From contig CP094685.1 of the NCBI GenBank assembly GCA_022828425.1, forward strand, positions 434,001 to 498,000: DNA of 64,000 nucleotides, given 5' to 3'. Under the pieces are notes generated by a model. That model made no database searches, was not told where the DNA came from, and worked only from the letters and a program-made list of their open reading frames with translations. Positions 19,172 to 27,676 of the stretch are shown here, piece after piece. The DNA is from Candidatus Thiothrix sulfatifontis. Lineage in GTDB: Bacteria > Pseudomonadota > Gammaproteobacteria > Thiotrichales > Thiotrichaceae. A program made the position numbers and the translations under genes. Positions within the stretch are counted from its first letter, which is position 1, and each line of letters begins with the position of its first letter.

Positions 19172-19996
19172 ATGCAAGGCAAAAACGGATTAAGCCCCCC
19201 AGCAATCAATGAATTGCTCAATATTATGAGTCGCTTGCGTGACCCGACGGGCGGTTGCCCTTGGGACATCAAGCAAACCTGGCAAACGATTTTACCCTAC
19301 ACCCTAGAGGAAGTGTACGAGGTAGCCGATGCCGTCGACCGCCATGACGCGGGGGCGTTGTGTGACGAGCTAGGCGATTTGCTGTTCCAGATTGTGTTTA
19401 TGGCGCAAATTGCCAGTGAGCAAGGTTTGTTCGATTTCAATGATGTCGCTGCTGGCATTTCCCGCAAAATGCTGCGCCGCCACCCGCATGTCTTTGGCGA
19501 CACGGTATACGCCGATGAGCGTGAGCAAAAACAAGCGTGGGATGCGATTAAGCAAACCGAGCGCAACACGCAAGCCAACGAAAGCGGATTTTTTGCCGGA
19601 ATCCCCGCCGCCATGCCCGCGTTACGCCGCAGCCAGAAACTTCAGCGCCGCGCTGCTGCCGTCGGGTTTGATTGGGAACATTGGCAACAGGTCATTCCCA
19701 AAATTCAGGAAGAACTCGACGAGGTGGTGGATGCGGTTGCCAACAGCGAATCGCAAAGCCGGATTGAGGAAGAAGTCGGGGATGTGCTCATGGGTGCGAC
19801 CAATTTGGCACGTTTGTTGGGGGTGAATGCGGAAAATGCTTTGCGTTTATCCAACCAAAAGTTTGAACGGCGCTTTGGGCGAGTCGAAGCAATACTCGCG
19901 GCTCAGGGAATTTCGCTGGAAGTTGCCTCACTGGAACAGATGGAAGATGCGTGGAATATCGCCAAGCAGGAAGAGAAACAGACAGACGGTAGCTAA
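19172..19996 (+). CDS. mazG: Nucleoside triphosphate pyrophosphohydrolase MazG
   Basis: 274 residues (263 in E. coli). Two tandem MazG domains are visible: the first with GCPWDIKQTWQTILPYTLEE and DELGDLLFQIVFMAQIA (metal-binding ExxE/ExxD helices, about 25-105), the second with EELDEVVDAV and EEVGDVLMGATNLARLL (about 175-245). It hydrolyses NTPs to NMP and pyrophosphate, cleaning aberrant nucleotides and in E. coli modulating the stringent response. The ATG at 19172 fits the family length; an upstream in-frame start at 19070 would overlap the divergent promoter region. It converges with a minus-strand structured region. Confidence 0.93.
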   Translation: MQGKNGLSPPAINELLNIMSRLRDPTGGCPWDIKQTWQTILPYTLEEVYEVADAVDRHDAGALCDELGDLLFQIVFMAQIASEQGLFDFNDVAAGISRKMLRRHPHVFGDTVYADEREQKQAWDAIKQTERNTQANESGFFAGIPAAMPALRRSQKLQRRAAAVGFDWEHWQQVIPKIQEELDEVVDAVANSESQSRIEEEVGDVLMGATNLARLLGVNAENALRLSNQKFERRFGRVEAILAAQGISLEVASLEQMEDAWNIAKQEEKQTDGS

Positions 19997-20014
19997 AAGC
20001 GCATAAAAAACGAA

Positions 20015-20033
20015 GCCCCCGACGAACGGGGGC
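20015..20033 (-). terminator. Intrinsic terminator pointing left, opposite mazG
   Basis: The stem GCCCCCG/CGGGGGC with a five-base loop is followed on the minus strand by TTCGTTTTTT. The T-tract lies only on the minus-strand side, so it ends a leftward transcript coming from the 20034-20464 region or from ruvA. On the plus strand it could only weakly serve mazG. Confidence 0.75.
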
Positions 20034-20464
20034 AGTCAACACGGGCAAATGTTATTATTATTGTCTTATTATTATGGTTGTTCTCAAACACCTATCTCCT
20101 GATAAAGTCCCCTTGTGTTATCCACAAGGGGTAGAGGAGTCGAGACATGGTAAGGCGCTTTATTGTTATTAATGTTTATGCCTACTCGCTATCTCTTGGG
20201 GCTTGCTGATAAATGCTTTCCTTAACCCTTTCTTATTATTGTTGTCGTCCCTTTCCAGACCTTCTAGTCTTTGCTGTCTCAGTCTGTGCAAAGGTTATTG
20301 CAACGCCCATGCCAACCGCACCTTTCACGCTTAAGCCATTAATTTAATTGATTAAAGAATGGTTTTGTCGGAAGTGACACGGTGGTTTGGCTGGTGTGAA
20401 TGCTGTCAGAAAGTGACAGAATTGACAGATTGAGTGTCAGGTCTGAACTAGGATTCGTAGAACC
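20034..20464. other. 430-base intergenic region with structured sequence; possible minus-strand small RNA or ruvA 3' UTR
   Basis: No ORF of convincing length or family. It holds a perfect 9-base-pair hairpin (CCCCTTGTG/CACAAGGGG, 20109-20131), AT-rich runs with repeated TTATTATT, a small hairpin (CTGTCA/TGACAG, 20403-20419) and an inverted repeat overlapping the ruvA stop. The only terminator-like element (20015-20033) points left, so an RNA transcribed on the minus strand across this gap is plausible. I could not match it to tmRNA, 6S or RNase P RNA by eye. ruvB, which usually follows ruvA, is not here. Confidence 0.4.
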
Positions 20465-20475
20465 TTAGTTCAGAC
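20441..20475. repeat. Inverted repeat spanning the ruvA stop codon
   Basis: Perfect 10-base-pair arms GTCTGAACTA/TAGTTCAGAC (20441-20450 and 20466-20475), extended by GG/CC after one unpaired base. It includes the ruvA stop codon. No T-tract follows, so it may be an RNA-stability or processing element rather than a terminator. Confidence 0.6.
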
Positions 20476-21064
20476 TGGCGCGAAGCGCTTGGCGAATCAT
20501 GTCTTCCACACTCAAGCCTTGATTGTCGTAAGCGGCAATCATCTGGCTGGCTTGCGCGGGTTTATAGCCGAGTGCTAACAGCGCATTCACGGCTTCATCG
20601 CTGACCGATACGGATGGAAGCGGAGCGCTAACAGCAACACCCGTGCTGCTGCTTGCTTCTGCTTTAGGCAAACGATCCCGCAACTCAATCACCAAGCGTT
20701 CGGCGGTTTTCTTGCCGACACCGGGGATGCGGCTCAAGCGGGCAATGTCCGCCGCGTGAATCACTTGATTGAATTCAACCGGGTTCATGCCCGACACAAT
20801 CGCCAGCGCCATCTTCGGCCCCACACCATTCACTTTGAGCAAGTGGCGGAACAGTTCGCGTTCGATTTGCGAGCTGAAGCCGTACAGCAATTGCGCATCT
20901 TCGCGCACCACGAAATGGGTGTAGAGGGTGACTTCCGCGTGTAATTCCGGCAGGTCGTAAAAGGTGGTCATCGAGGCTTGGACTTCGTAGCCCACGCCGT
21001 TTACGTCGAGCATTAAATCCGGGGGTTGTTTGATTAGCAGTTTGCCGCGTAATAATCCAATCAT
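20465..21064 (-). CDS. ruvA: Holliday junction branch migration complex subunit RuvA
   Basis: 199 residues (203 in E. coli). It begins [28 protein letters not shown] (OB-fold, domain I), has two helix-hairpin-helix motifs ([15 protein letters not shown] and [19 protein letters not shown], about 70-125), and a C-terminal UBA-like domain III that touches RuvB ([21 protein letters not shown]). RuvA tetramers bind four-way DNA junctions. The ATG at 21064 is supported by GAGGAG upstream and overlaps the ruvC stop by four bases; an upstream frame adds 17 unsupported residues. ruvB is not the next gene, unlike the usual ruvCAB order. Confidence 0.95.
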   Translation of the reverse strand: MIGLLRGKLLIKQPPDLMLDVNGVGYEVQASMTTFYDLPELHAEVTLYTHFVVREDAQLLYGFSSQIERELFRHLLKVNGVGPKMALAIVSGMNPVEFNQVIHAADIARLSRIPGVGKKTAERLVIELRDRLPKAEASSSTGVAVSAPLPSVSVSDEAVNALLALGYKPAQASQMIAAYDNQGLSVEDMIRQALRASLN

Positions 21065-21564
21065 GCTACGGTACTCCTCAGGCGTTGTTGCAAATGGCTC
21101 GCATGAGCATGGCACAATGCCACCGCCAGCGCATCTGCCGTATCGACCTGCAAACGCCCTTGCAAACTGAGCAGCAGCTTGACCATGTGTTGCACTTGCG
21201 CTTTATCCGCGCCGCCTTTGCCGACGGTGGCTTGTTTGACTTCTTTCGGGCTGTATTCGGCGACCGGCAAACCGGCAATCACCCCCGCGCAAATCGCCGC
21301 ACCCCGCGCTTGCCCCAATTTGAGTGCCGACGCGGGGTTATTGGAGACGAACACGCTTTCAATCGCCATTTCAAGCGGCTGGTATTCGCGAATAATGCGG
21401 GTGATTTCGCTGAAAATCGTCCCTAGCCGTTCGGGAAACGACGCATCGCCTAAGCGCAAACAGGTGCTGAAAACGTGCTGATTGCGGCGCCCATCCGTGT
21501 CGATAATCCCGATGCCGGTAATCCGCGAACCGGGGTCAATGCCTAGAATCCGGCGGGTGGTCAC
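21061..21564 (-). CDS. ruvC: Crossover junction endodeoxyribonuclease RuvC
   Basis: 167 residues. It resolves Holliday junctions by paired nicking. Acidic catalytic residues are visible in [12 protein letters not shown] (Asp near 10), [11 protein letters not shown] (Glu near 69) and [14 protein letters not shown] (two Asp near 140-143) of its RNase H-like fold. It lies directly after yebC (stop and start adjacent) and overlaps ruvA by four bases, the conserved yebC-ruvC-ruvA order. Confidence 0.96.
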   Translation of the reverse strand: MTTRRILGIDPGSRITGIGIIDTDGRRNQHVFSTCLRLGDASFPERLGTIFSEITRIIREYQPLEMAIESVFVSNNPASALKLGQARGAAICAGVIAGLPVAEYSPKEVKQATVGKGGADKAQVQHMVKLLLSLQGRLQVDTADALAVALCHAHASHLQQRLRSTVA

Positions 21565-22314
21565 TTAACCATGCGCCACTAAATCGGCATCGTTGAAGTC
21601 GGCATTGGTGAAGACTTCTTGCACGTCATCCAAATCTTCGAGCATGTCGATCATTTTCAATAACTTAGATGCCGTGTCACCTTCGACGGAAGTCAGGTTA
21701 TCCGCCCGCATGGTGACTTCATCGTGATCAGGCGTGAAACCTGCTGCAATCATGGCAACTTTTACCGCTGCAAAATCTTCCGGCGTGGTAACGATTTCAG
21801 CCGAACCGTCGTCATCCATCTGAATGTCGTCCGCTCCGGCTTCGAGCGCGGCTTCCATGAGCTTTTCTTCATCCAGACCGGGGGCGAAGTTCATCACGCC
21901 GATTTTCTTGAATTGGAACGCGACCGAGCCATTCGTGCCGAGGTTGCCGCCGTGTTTGGTGAGGGCATGGCGTACTTCGCCCACAGTGCGGTTGACGTTA
22001 TCGGTCATGGTTTCGACGATCACTGCAATCCCACCGGGGCCGTAGCCTTCGTAGCGCACTTCGACGTAATTGTCGGTGTTGGTTTCGCCCGCGCCGCGTT
22101 TGCAGGCTTTTTCGATGGTGTCGCGTGTCATATTGGCACTCAGCCCTTTATCCACGGCGAGGCGCAAGCGCGGGTTGGTGTTGGGGTCGGAGGTTTTGCC
22201 TTCGCGTGCCGCTACGGTGATTTCGCGGATGATTTTCGTCCAGATTTTGCCGCGTTTCTTATCAACCGAGGCTTTCTGGTGTTTGATGTTTGCCCATTTG
22301 CTATGACCGGCCAT
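21565..22314 (-). CDS. yebC: YebC/PmpR family protein
   Basis: 249 residues (246 in E. coli). It begins with the family signature [20 protein letters not shown] and continues with [16 protein letters not shown] and [14 protein letters not shown] segments of the three-domain TACO1/YebC fold. Members act as transcription regulators or as translation factors that relieve stalling at proline stretches. It is the first gene of the yebC-ruvC-ruvA unit. The 98 bases upstream are AT-rich and probably contain the promoter. Confidence 0.95.
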   Translation of the reverse strand: MAGHSKWANIKHQKASVDKKRGKIWTKIIREITVAAREGKTSDPNTNPRLRLAVDKGLSANMTRDTIEKACKRGAGETNTDNYVEVRYEGYGPGGIAVIVETMTDNVNRTVGEVRHALTKHGGNLGTNGSVAFQFKKIGVMNFAPGLDEEKLMEAALEAGADDIQMDDDGSAEIVTTPEDFAAVKVAMIAAGFTPDHDEVTMRADNLTSVEGDTASKLLKMIDMLEDLDDVQEVFTNADFNDADLVAHG

Positions 22315-22412
22315 GTCGAACTCTCGTTTTCAGTCTCAAAAAGTGCAGATCAGTTTAGCATAATCGCTAAAAGTTTTAGACTTCCGTCGTAAAAACTTGG
22401 CAGTGAAAATGC

Positions 22413-22847
22413 TTACGTCAGATTCTCTTTCACAAAAGACCGTTTGCGATTGTTGGCTACGTACTTGATTGACCAAGCCGAACCCTTACCCGTTTGTTGT
22501 GCTTCTCGAATCGCGTGTTCGGCATGTTCCAGAATCTCCCGTGTCCATTCCAGCACGGCAAGGTTCTTTTCGAGTGAGGGCAGCTTGTTCCATTGCTTGC
22601 CCGACAGCCAATAGACTACCAGACCCGATTCAGCCAAGGCTTTACGTTCAGCCGCCGATTCCCTGAATTGGTCTTGGCTTAAGATTGCCCAGTCGCTTTC
22701 GCGTTTTAAGACAGCAATCCATTCAATATCAGGCGTATGCGGCGGAAATTTGTCACGTAAATGAATCGCCTGATGCGTGGGCGCAATCAAAGCATCCAGT
22801 GCTTTTGCCAGTGATGGCGGTAAATTATTATCCAGAAACAGTTTCAA
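22413..22847 (-). CDS. PIN-like toxin candidate (DUF5615 / Mut7-C-type)
   Basis: 144 residues. The N-terminus MKLFLDNNLPPSLAKAL carries the DxNLP signature of DUF5615-type PIN-like nucleases, with IHLRDKFPPHTPDIEWIAVLKRE and WAILSQDQF supplying further conserved acidic positions (Asp6, Asp54 and the SQD Asp). Such proteins are predicted RNases and act as toxins of VapC45-like or DUF433-linked modules. The start overlaps the end of the DUF433 gene by four bases, typical of antitoxin-toxin pairs with the antitoxin first. The C-terminal tail is basic (KYVANNRKRSFVKENLT). Toxicity is inferred, not shown. Confidence 0.75.
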   Translation of the reverse strand: MKLFLDNNLPPSLAKALDALIAPTHQAIHLRDKFPPHTPDIEWIAVLKRESDWAILSQDQFRESAAERKALAESGLVVYWLSGKQWNKLPSLEKNLAVLEWTREILEHAEHAIREAQQTGKGSAWSIKYVANNRKRSFVKENLT

Positions 22848-23533
22848 GCGGCTTCCTGTAAGCGCGATTCATACAGCACCGCTTGTTTAACGTCTTCCTG
22901 CGTTACCGCGTAATTGGCAGCAATCACCGCCAGCGGCTCATCCAGTCGATACGCCTCATACAGCACCCGTGTCGGTACACCAGATTCTGTCAAAATCGGT
23001 TTGCCGAAAGCCCGTTGCGGGTCAAGTACAATGGATTTATCGGCATATTGCGCCTCATTCATCGGATACCAGCGTTCCGCATCTCCAAGACTAGAATAAT
23101 CAATGCTTGCCAAAAACGACGGGCGGTAAACTTTATCCATCACATACTGTTTGCTGATGACATCGACTAGATGCGAGTCACCCATCTGTTCTGCTGCTTC
23201 CAGAAATACTTTTTTGCCATCGGTATGGAAGTGTTGGCGGGCAAAGGGGTAAGACGTATCGAATTCTTCCCGCGCAATCCGTGCCGCTTCACGAATGACG
23301 GCAATGCTCAAACCTTGCTGGCGAAATTCATGCACCAGCTTTAATTCCAGCAAATCATGGAAGCTAATCACGCCTGCTTCAGCGATTTCAGGTTGCCACA
23401 AACCCGCGTATGCCACGCCCTTGCTGTGGTAGCCAAACATCCACCGCCGCAAGGTTGACGCAGGCACGCGGATGATGTGCGCGGCTTCGCGGGCTGAATA
23501 CAAGCCCTTGCCCACCAATTCACTCATTGCCAT
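22844..23533 (-). CDS. DUF433-domain antitoxin with MerR-like N-terminal HTH
   Basis: 229 residues. An N-terminal helix-turn-helix (KGLYSAREAAHIIRVPASTLRRWMFG, about 9-34) resembles MerR/excisionase DNA-binding heads. The middle region is LxELKLVHEFRQQGLSI. The C-terminus is a DUF433 domain (GKPILTESGVPTRVLYEAYR ... VAAxYAVT-like IAANYAVTQEDVKQAVLYE). DUF433 proteins are antitoxins of PIN-like toxins, and the gene directly precedes one with a four-base overlap. It probably represses its own promoter through the HTH. AGAGG six bases before the ATG supports the start. Confidence 0.78.
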   Translation of the reverse strand: MAMSELVGKGLYSAREAAHIIRVPASTLRRWMFGYHSKGVAYAGLWQPEIAEAGVISFHDLLELKLVHEFRQQGLSIAVIREAARIAREEFDTSYPFARQHFHTDGKKVFLEAAEQMGDSHLVDVISKQYVMDKVYRPSFLASIDYSSLGDAERWYPMNEAQYADKSIVLDPQRAFGKPILTESGVPTRVLYEAYRLDEPLAVIAANYAVTQEDVKQAVLYESRLQEAA

Positions 23534-23587
23534 TGTCGACCTCTCTTACCCAAAATGGGCATTAACTCCAACAACGATACAACATAA

Positions 23588-23752
23588 TCAGACTTCCAGC
23601 ATCTCAAAATCGTCTTTGCCCACGCCGCAATCCGGGCAACGCCAGTCATCGGGAATGTCTTCCCAGCGCGTACCCGGCGCGATACCTTCTTCGGGCAAAC
23701 CGTTGGCTTCTTCGTAAATCCAGCCGCACACCACACACATCCACGTTTTCAT
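23588..23752 (-). CDS. Rubredoxin
   Basis: 54 residues, found by translating the minus strand. It begins [15 protein letters not shown] and ends [16 protein letters not shown], giving the two CxxC(G) knuckles that bind a single iron (CVVCG near 6-10 and CPDCG near 39-43), with the conserved aromatic [17 protein letters not shown] stretch between. It is a small cytoplasmic electron carrier, classically for alkane hydroxylases, oxygen or peroxide detoxification. It is monocistronic and divergent from the small membrane protein gene at 23882. The length and spacing are exactly those of classical rubredoxins. Confidence 0.95.
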   Translation of the reverse strand: MKTWMCVVCGWIYEEANGLPEEGIAPGTRWEDIPDDWRCPDCGVGKDDFEMLEV

Positions 23753-23881
23753 TGGCATTATCACTTGTTGGTTAGAATAATGGCTTGATTATCAAACAAA
23801 TAAAACCATTAAGCAAAAAGACGGATGACGTCAAGGATTTTGCTACTATTAGCATTACCAATAAAGGAATCGAGTGTTGTC

Positions 23882-24280
23882 ATGATATGGGTATTGTTTG
23901 GTTTAGCACTGCTGCTAGTAGCATGGCTGGCTTATCGAGCCGGTTGGGAGCGCGGCCTGCTGGAAGGGCATAAAGCAGGTGCAGGCGAAGGTTTCAAAAA
24001 AGGTCACGAAGATGGCATGAAAGCCGGTCTCAAAGCGGGCATTAAAGAGCACATGGTCACCACCTTGGTGGATGCCAAACCCATTCCGGGGATGCACGAA
24101 GATTTGCATCAGCAAGTGAAAGAAGAAGTGCTGAAAGCGATTACCGCCAAGCCCGAACAGAAAAAAGCGCCTGCATCGCCGAAACCCAGCTTCATTAGTA
24201 TGCTGTGGGAAGAATTCGGCGGCTGGTTATTGATTGCGTTGTTCGTGTTGCTGCTTGTATACCTGTTCCGATCGGGGTAA
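23882..24280 (+). CDS. Small protein with hydrophobic segment at each end and Gly-rich middle
   Basis: 132 residues, no family recognised. An N-terminal transmembrane helix (IWVLFGLALLLVAWLAYRAG, 2-21) is followed by a polar stretch with repeated Gly every three to five residues (EGHKAGAGEGFKKGHEDG, MKAGLKAGIKEH), then a charged helix and a second hydrophobic segment near the C-terminus (WLLIALFVLLLVYLF). The GxxxG-like repeats suggest tight helix packing or a membrane-spanning oligomer. I chose ATG 23882, which starts just before the first membrane helix; an upstream in-frame start at 23825 is possible. The downstream gene begins 43 bases later and may be co-transcribed. Confidence 0.6.
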   Translation: MIWVLFGLALLLVAWLAYRAGWERGLLEGHKAGAGEGFKKGHEDGMKAGLKAGIKEHMVTTLVDAKPIPGMHEDLHQQVKEEVLKAITAKPEQKKAPASPKPSFISMLWEEFGGWLLIALFVLLLVYLFRSG

Positions 24281-24323
24281 AAACACACGAGAATTTCTTC
24301 ATGCTTAGAGTGATGCCGCACCC

Positions 24324-25505
24324 ATGAAAACAGCACCCCGTGAAATCGCTACCCCTTGCCCGCAAATGTCCCTGAAAGTGCCGCAAGGCATGACGCAGGT
24401 GGAATTTTTCAACAGCCCCGCCAACCTGAAAAACCTTGCCGAAGAAAACGGCTTGTTCCGCACCCCGGAAGATTTGCTGCTCTACCGCAAGCTGGTGGGG
24501 CATAGCGTGGAATTCGACACCTCGATTATTCTGGATTGTTCACGCCGCATTCTTGACCCGCTGGGTCGCCCGGTGCGCCGCGATCAAATGAAACGTCAGG
24601 AAAAGAAAGTCTGGTCGAAGATGACACAAATCATCTGCGATTACATGTTTGAAAAATACCCCGACCCTGCCGAACACCTGATTTTATGCGGGGAAGCCAG
24701 CCTGGATTCGACTTGGCCGTTGAACAAGCCGGGTGTTCCCAGTATCCGCATGATTCACAACCATTTTATGGTGTTTCCGATGGCAGAGTTACGCGAGGCC
24801 AAGGAAGCCGATGCCAATAACCCCAACCTAACCGACAGTGGACATAACACCTTGTTTTTACGGCAATTGAGTGAGGCTTACCGCAAGTTTCTGGAAGTGT
24901 TGGATCTGCAAATTCTCAAGCTATTGCCAACCGAAGAAGCCTCCTTGCGCTTGACCTGCTACCCGCAAGGCTTGCCGTGTTGGGAAGTGGTGGGCGGCGC
25001 AGAGCGTTTGAAAGACCAGTATTTCTGGTACGAATACGAGCAAGTGTTGCGCGGCTTTTTGGATTTCTACCGCACCTTTTTCTCGATGGTTGCCACGGGT
25101 GAGGCGCGAGTGCCGGATAATGCCAATTTCCCGAACCAGATTGATGATGTGTTGCTGGGTAATCAGCGTTTTGTACGGGTCGCACGCGATTTGCGCGAAA
25201 AAGTGATTCAAGACCCGCAATTTGCCAACGATATTCGCTGGCGACCGGCGTACAAGCAAATCCTGTTCCGTGATGACAAAGGGCGCTTGGTGGTAACGAT
25301 TTCGCAGAATTCGGTGGGCAATGCGATCACCGAGTTGCTGGGGATTGTGGTGAAACGCCAAGTCGATTCCGATGCTTACGCTGCCGTGGAAGAGGGATTG
25401 GTCAGCCGTTTGTTGGAGGTGCGCGGACGCTTGCAGGCCGCTAACTTGGGTGAATCGTTGTCTGCCCCGTGCTGGCCGAATGGTCATTACCAGCCGTGCC
25501 GTTAA
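24324..25505 (+). CDS. Conserved-looking cytoplasmic protein of unknown family
   Basis: 393 residues, no signal peptide or membrane helix. Visible features are a moderately charged N-terminal half, a MIHNHFMVFPMAEL stretch near residue 146 that superficially recalls histidine-triad enzymes but does not fit HxHxHxx, and a C-terminal region with RFVRVARDLREKVIQDPQF. Codon use matches the surrounding core genes, so it does not look recently acquired. The gene follows the small membrane protein by 43 bases and precedes the TauE exporter by 18 bases, suggesting one transcript. I do not assign a function. Confidence 0.65.
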   Translation: MKTAPREIATPCPQMSLKVPQGMTQVEFFNSPANLKNLAEENGLFRTPEDLLLYRKLVGHSVEFDTSIILDCSRRILDPLGRPVRRDQMKRQEKKVWSKMTQIICDYMFEKYPDPAEHLILCGEASLDSTWPLNKPGVPSIRMIHNHFMVFPMAELREAKEADANNPNLTDSGHNTLFLRQLSEAYRKFLEVLDLQILKLLPTEEASLRLTCYPQGLPCWEVVGGAERLKDQYFWYEYEQVLRGFLDFYRTFFSMVATGEARVPDNANFPNQIDDVLLGNQRFVRVARDLREKVIQDPQFANDIRWRPAYKQILFRDDKGRLVVTISQNSVGNAITELLGIVVKRQVDSDAYAAVEEGLVSRLLEVRGRLQAANLGESLSAPCWPNGHYQPCR

Positions 25506-25523
25506 GTGAAGTGTATTAGCTGA

Positions 25524-26300
25524 ATGAACGTATTATCTGACCCGTTAACGCTAACCATGGCGGTGTTGGCACTGCTTATCGTCGGCATTTCCAAAGGTGG
25601 CATGGGCGGCGGTTTGGGGGTATTGGGTGTGCCGTTAATGGCGCTGACCATGCCCCCTGCGCAAGCAGCGGCGATTTTGCTGCCAATTTTATGTGTCATG
25701 GATTTGATGGCGTTGAAAGCCTTTTGGCAACGCTGGTCATGGGTGCACCTTCAGCAATTATTACCTGCTGCCATTCTGGGGATTGTGATTGGCGCGTTCA
25801 CCTTTACGTATTTTCGTGCCAGCGATGTGCGTTTATTGGTGGGGCTGATTGCGGTCGGGTTTGCGTTGAATTATTGGTTCAAGCCCTTCCAGCGCTTGGC
25901 AATGGGTAAACCGGGGGTAAAGTCAGGGCTGTTTTGGGGCAGCATTGCGGGGTTCACCAGTTTTGTGGCGCACGCGGGTGGCCCGCCGGTGAATATTTAC
26001 CTGTTGCCACAAAAGCTGGATAAAACGGTGTATCAGGCGACCACGGTGCTGTTTTTTACCAGCGTGAATTACGTGAAGCTGATTCCTTATGCGGCGTTAG
26101 GGCAATTCAACAGCACCAACATGGGAGCATCGGTGCTGTTGTTGCCGATTGCGGCGTTCGGGATTTGGTTAGGCTACAAACTGCATCACCGCGTACCGGA
26201 GAAGCAGTTTTTCCAAGTCGCTTACGTGTTTTTGTTTCTCACCGGCTGCAAGCTGATGTTCGATGGCATTAGCGGTTTAATCACCGGCAGTGGTGTCTGA
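25524..26300 (+). CDS. TauE/SafE-family membrane exporter
   Basis: 258 residues, about eight hydrophobic helices. It has the paired conserved segments of PF01925: GISKGGMGGGLGVLGVPLMAL (residues 21-41) and, in the second half, GFTSFVAHAGGPPVNIYLLP. Family members export sulfite, sulfoacetate or related organosulfur anions across the inner membrane. In a sulfur-oxidising host sulfite is a reasonable substrate, but nothing nearby proves it. Its 3' end overlaps the convergent CBS-domain gene by 24 bases. Confidence 0.88.
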   Translation: MNVLSDPLTLTMAVLALLIVGISKGGMGGGLGVLGVPLMALTMPPAQAAAILLPILCVMDLMALKAFWQRWSWVHLQQLLPAAILGIVIGAFTFTYFRASDVRLLVGLIAVGFALNYWFKPFQRLAMGKPGVKSGLFWGSIAGFTSFVAHAGGPPVNIYLLPQKLDKTVYQATTVLFFTSVNYVKLIPYAALGQFNSTNMGASVLLLPIAAFGIWLGYKLHHRVPEKQFFQVAYVFLFLTGCKLMFDGISGLITGSGV

Positions 26301-27578
26301 ATGCAGCGCACTGGCGAGTACTTTGTCAATGCGCGTGCCGTCCATGTCCACCACTTCGAGCCGCCAGCCTTCCCATTCGCAATGGTCGGTGGTTTGCGGC
26401 AAACGCCCTAGAATCAGCATCAACATGCCGCTTAGGGTGTGGTAACGGCCTCGGTCTTCTTCGGGGACGCTGCGGAAGCCCAAACGGTCTTTGAGTTCGG
26501 GAACGGGAATTAAACCGTCCAACAACCAACTGCCATCCTCGCGCTGGATTGCCCACGCATCTTCCTGCGATTGCGGTTTGAATTCGCCGGTAATCGCCTC
26601 CATCAGGTCATGCAGGGTGACAATGCCTTGAATTTCGCCGTATTCGTCGATGATAAATACCATTTCGCCGCCGGAATTCTTAAGGTTTTCCAACAACTCC
26701 ATGCCGGTCAGCGATTCGGGTACAAAGACAGCCGGGCTGAGGTGTTCGGTCAGGCTGGGTTCTTCGCCGCGCAACAATTGATTCAGCAAATGGCTGGTGC
26801 TCACCAAGCCCAGCACCTCCTCCCAATTGCCACGCACCACCGGGAAACGGGTGTAACGGTGCGCTTCCACTTGGCTCAAGCTTTCTGCCAGCGGTTTATC
26901 CGCGTCCAAAAACACCACGTTATTGCGCGGCACCATGAACGAGGCAATCTGGCGGTCATCCAAGCGGAAGACGTTGCGCACCATTTGGTGTTCTTGCTGC
27001 TCAATTACCCCGGCATCCGAGCCTTCGTTCAACAGGTGGTGAATGTCTTCTTCGGTGACACTGTTATTGCCGGTGTCTTTCACCCCCAGTAGACGCAACA
27101 GCAAGCGGGTCGAACCCGATAACAACATGACAAAAGGCTTGGTCAGAATCGCCAGCCACAGCATCGGGCGTGCCACGAAACGCGCAATTCCTTCGGGGCT
27201 GAGTTGTCCGATACGCTTGGGCACCAGTTCGCCCAATACGATGGAAAAATAGGTGATGCCCACCACCACCAGCACGGTTGCCGACGGATTAGCAATGTGA
27301 GCTTCCACCCCAAAGCCTTGCAACCACGCACTGAACGGCGGGCTTAGGGCGGCTTCGCCCACCATCCCGTTCAAAACGCCGATGGAGGTGATGCCAATTT
27401 GCACGGCTGAGAGGAAAAAAGTGGGGTCTTCGCCCAAACGCAGCGCGGTAGCAGCGGCACTGTCGCCTTGCTGAGCGAGGTTTTGCAGGCGGGCTTTGCG
27501 GGCGGCGACTAAGGCAATTTCTGACATGGCGAAAAAGCCATTGAGGAAAATCAAGCCAAACAATATGGCAATGTCCAT
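26277..27578 (-). CDS. CNNM/HlyC-CorC family membrane protein with CBS pair
   Basis: 433 residues. The N-terminal DUF21/CNNM transmembrane domain (about 1-195, starting MDIAILFGLIFLNGFFAMSE) is followed by tandem CBS domains (about 215-335, with FMVPRNNVVFLDAD and GEIQGIVTLHDLMEAITGE). The C-terminal CorC_HlyC domain is about 345-425 (WLLDGLIPVPELKDRLG). Such proteins are linked to magnesium or cobalt efflux and ion homeostasis; the older name hemolysin is misleading. The protein is full length with no missing domain. Confidence 0.9.
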   Translation of the reverse strand: MDIAILFGLIFLNGFFAMSEIALVAARKARLQNLAQQGDSAAATALRLGEDPTFFLSAVQIGITSIGVLNGMVGEAALSPPFSAWLQGFGVEAHIANPSATVLVVVGITYFSIVLGELVPKRIGQLSPEGIARFVARPMLWLAILTKPFVMLLSGSTRLLLRLLGVKDTGNNSVTEEDIHHLLNEGSDAGVIEQQEHQMVRNVFRLDDRQIASFMVPRNNVVFLDADKPLAESLSQVEAHRYTRFPVVRGNWEEVLGLVSTSHLLNQLLRGEEPSLTEHLSPAVFVPESLTGMELLENLKNSGGEMVFIIDEYGEIQGIVTLHDLMEAITGEFKPQSQEDAWAIQREDGSWLLDGLIPVPELKDRLGFRSVPEEDRGRYHTLSGMLMLILGRLPQTTDHCEWEGWRLEVVDMDGTRIDKVLASALHSDTTAGD

Positions 27579-27676
27579 GAGACTGTGTGTTCCGTGATGT
27601 TATGAAAAGAATGGCGGCATTGTACCTGCGATTGTTACTATTTCCGCTATTTCACCCACACTTTTGGTTTAAATCC

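Noticed and set aside
20109..20131. CCCCTTGTG/CACAAGGGG hairpin as a terminator
   Set aside because: Perfect stem but no T-tract on either strand; kept only as part of the structured gap.
24747..24790. Histidine-triad (HIT) enzyme assignment for the 393-residue protein
   Set aside because: The HNHFMVF stretch does not fit the HxHxHxx pattern and no flanking HIT-fold motif is visible.
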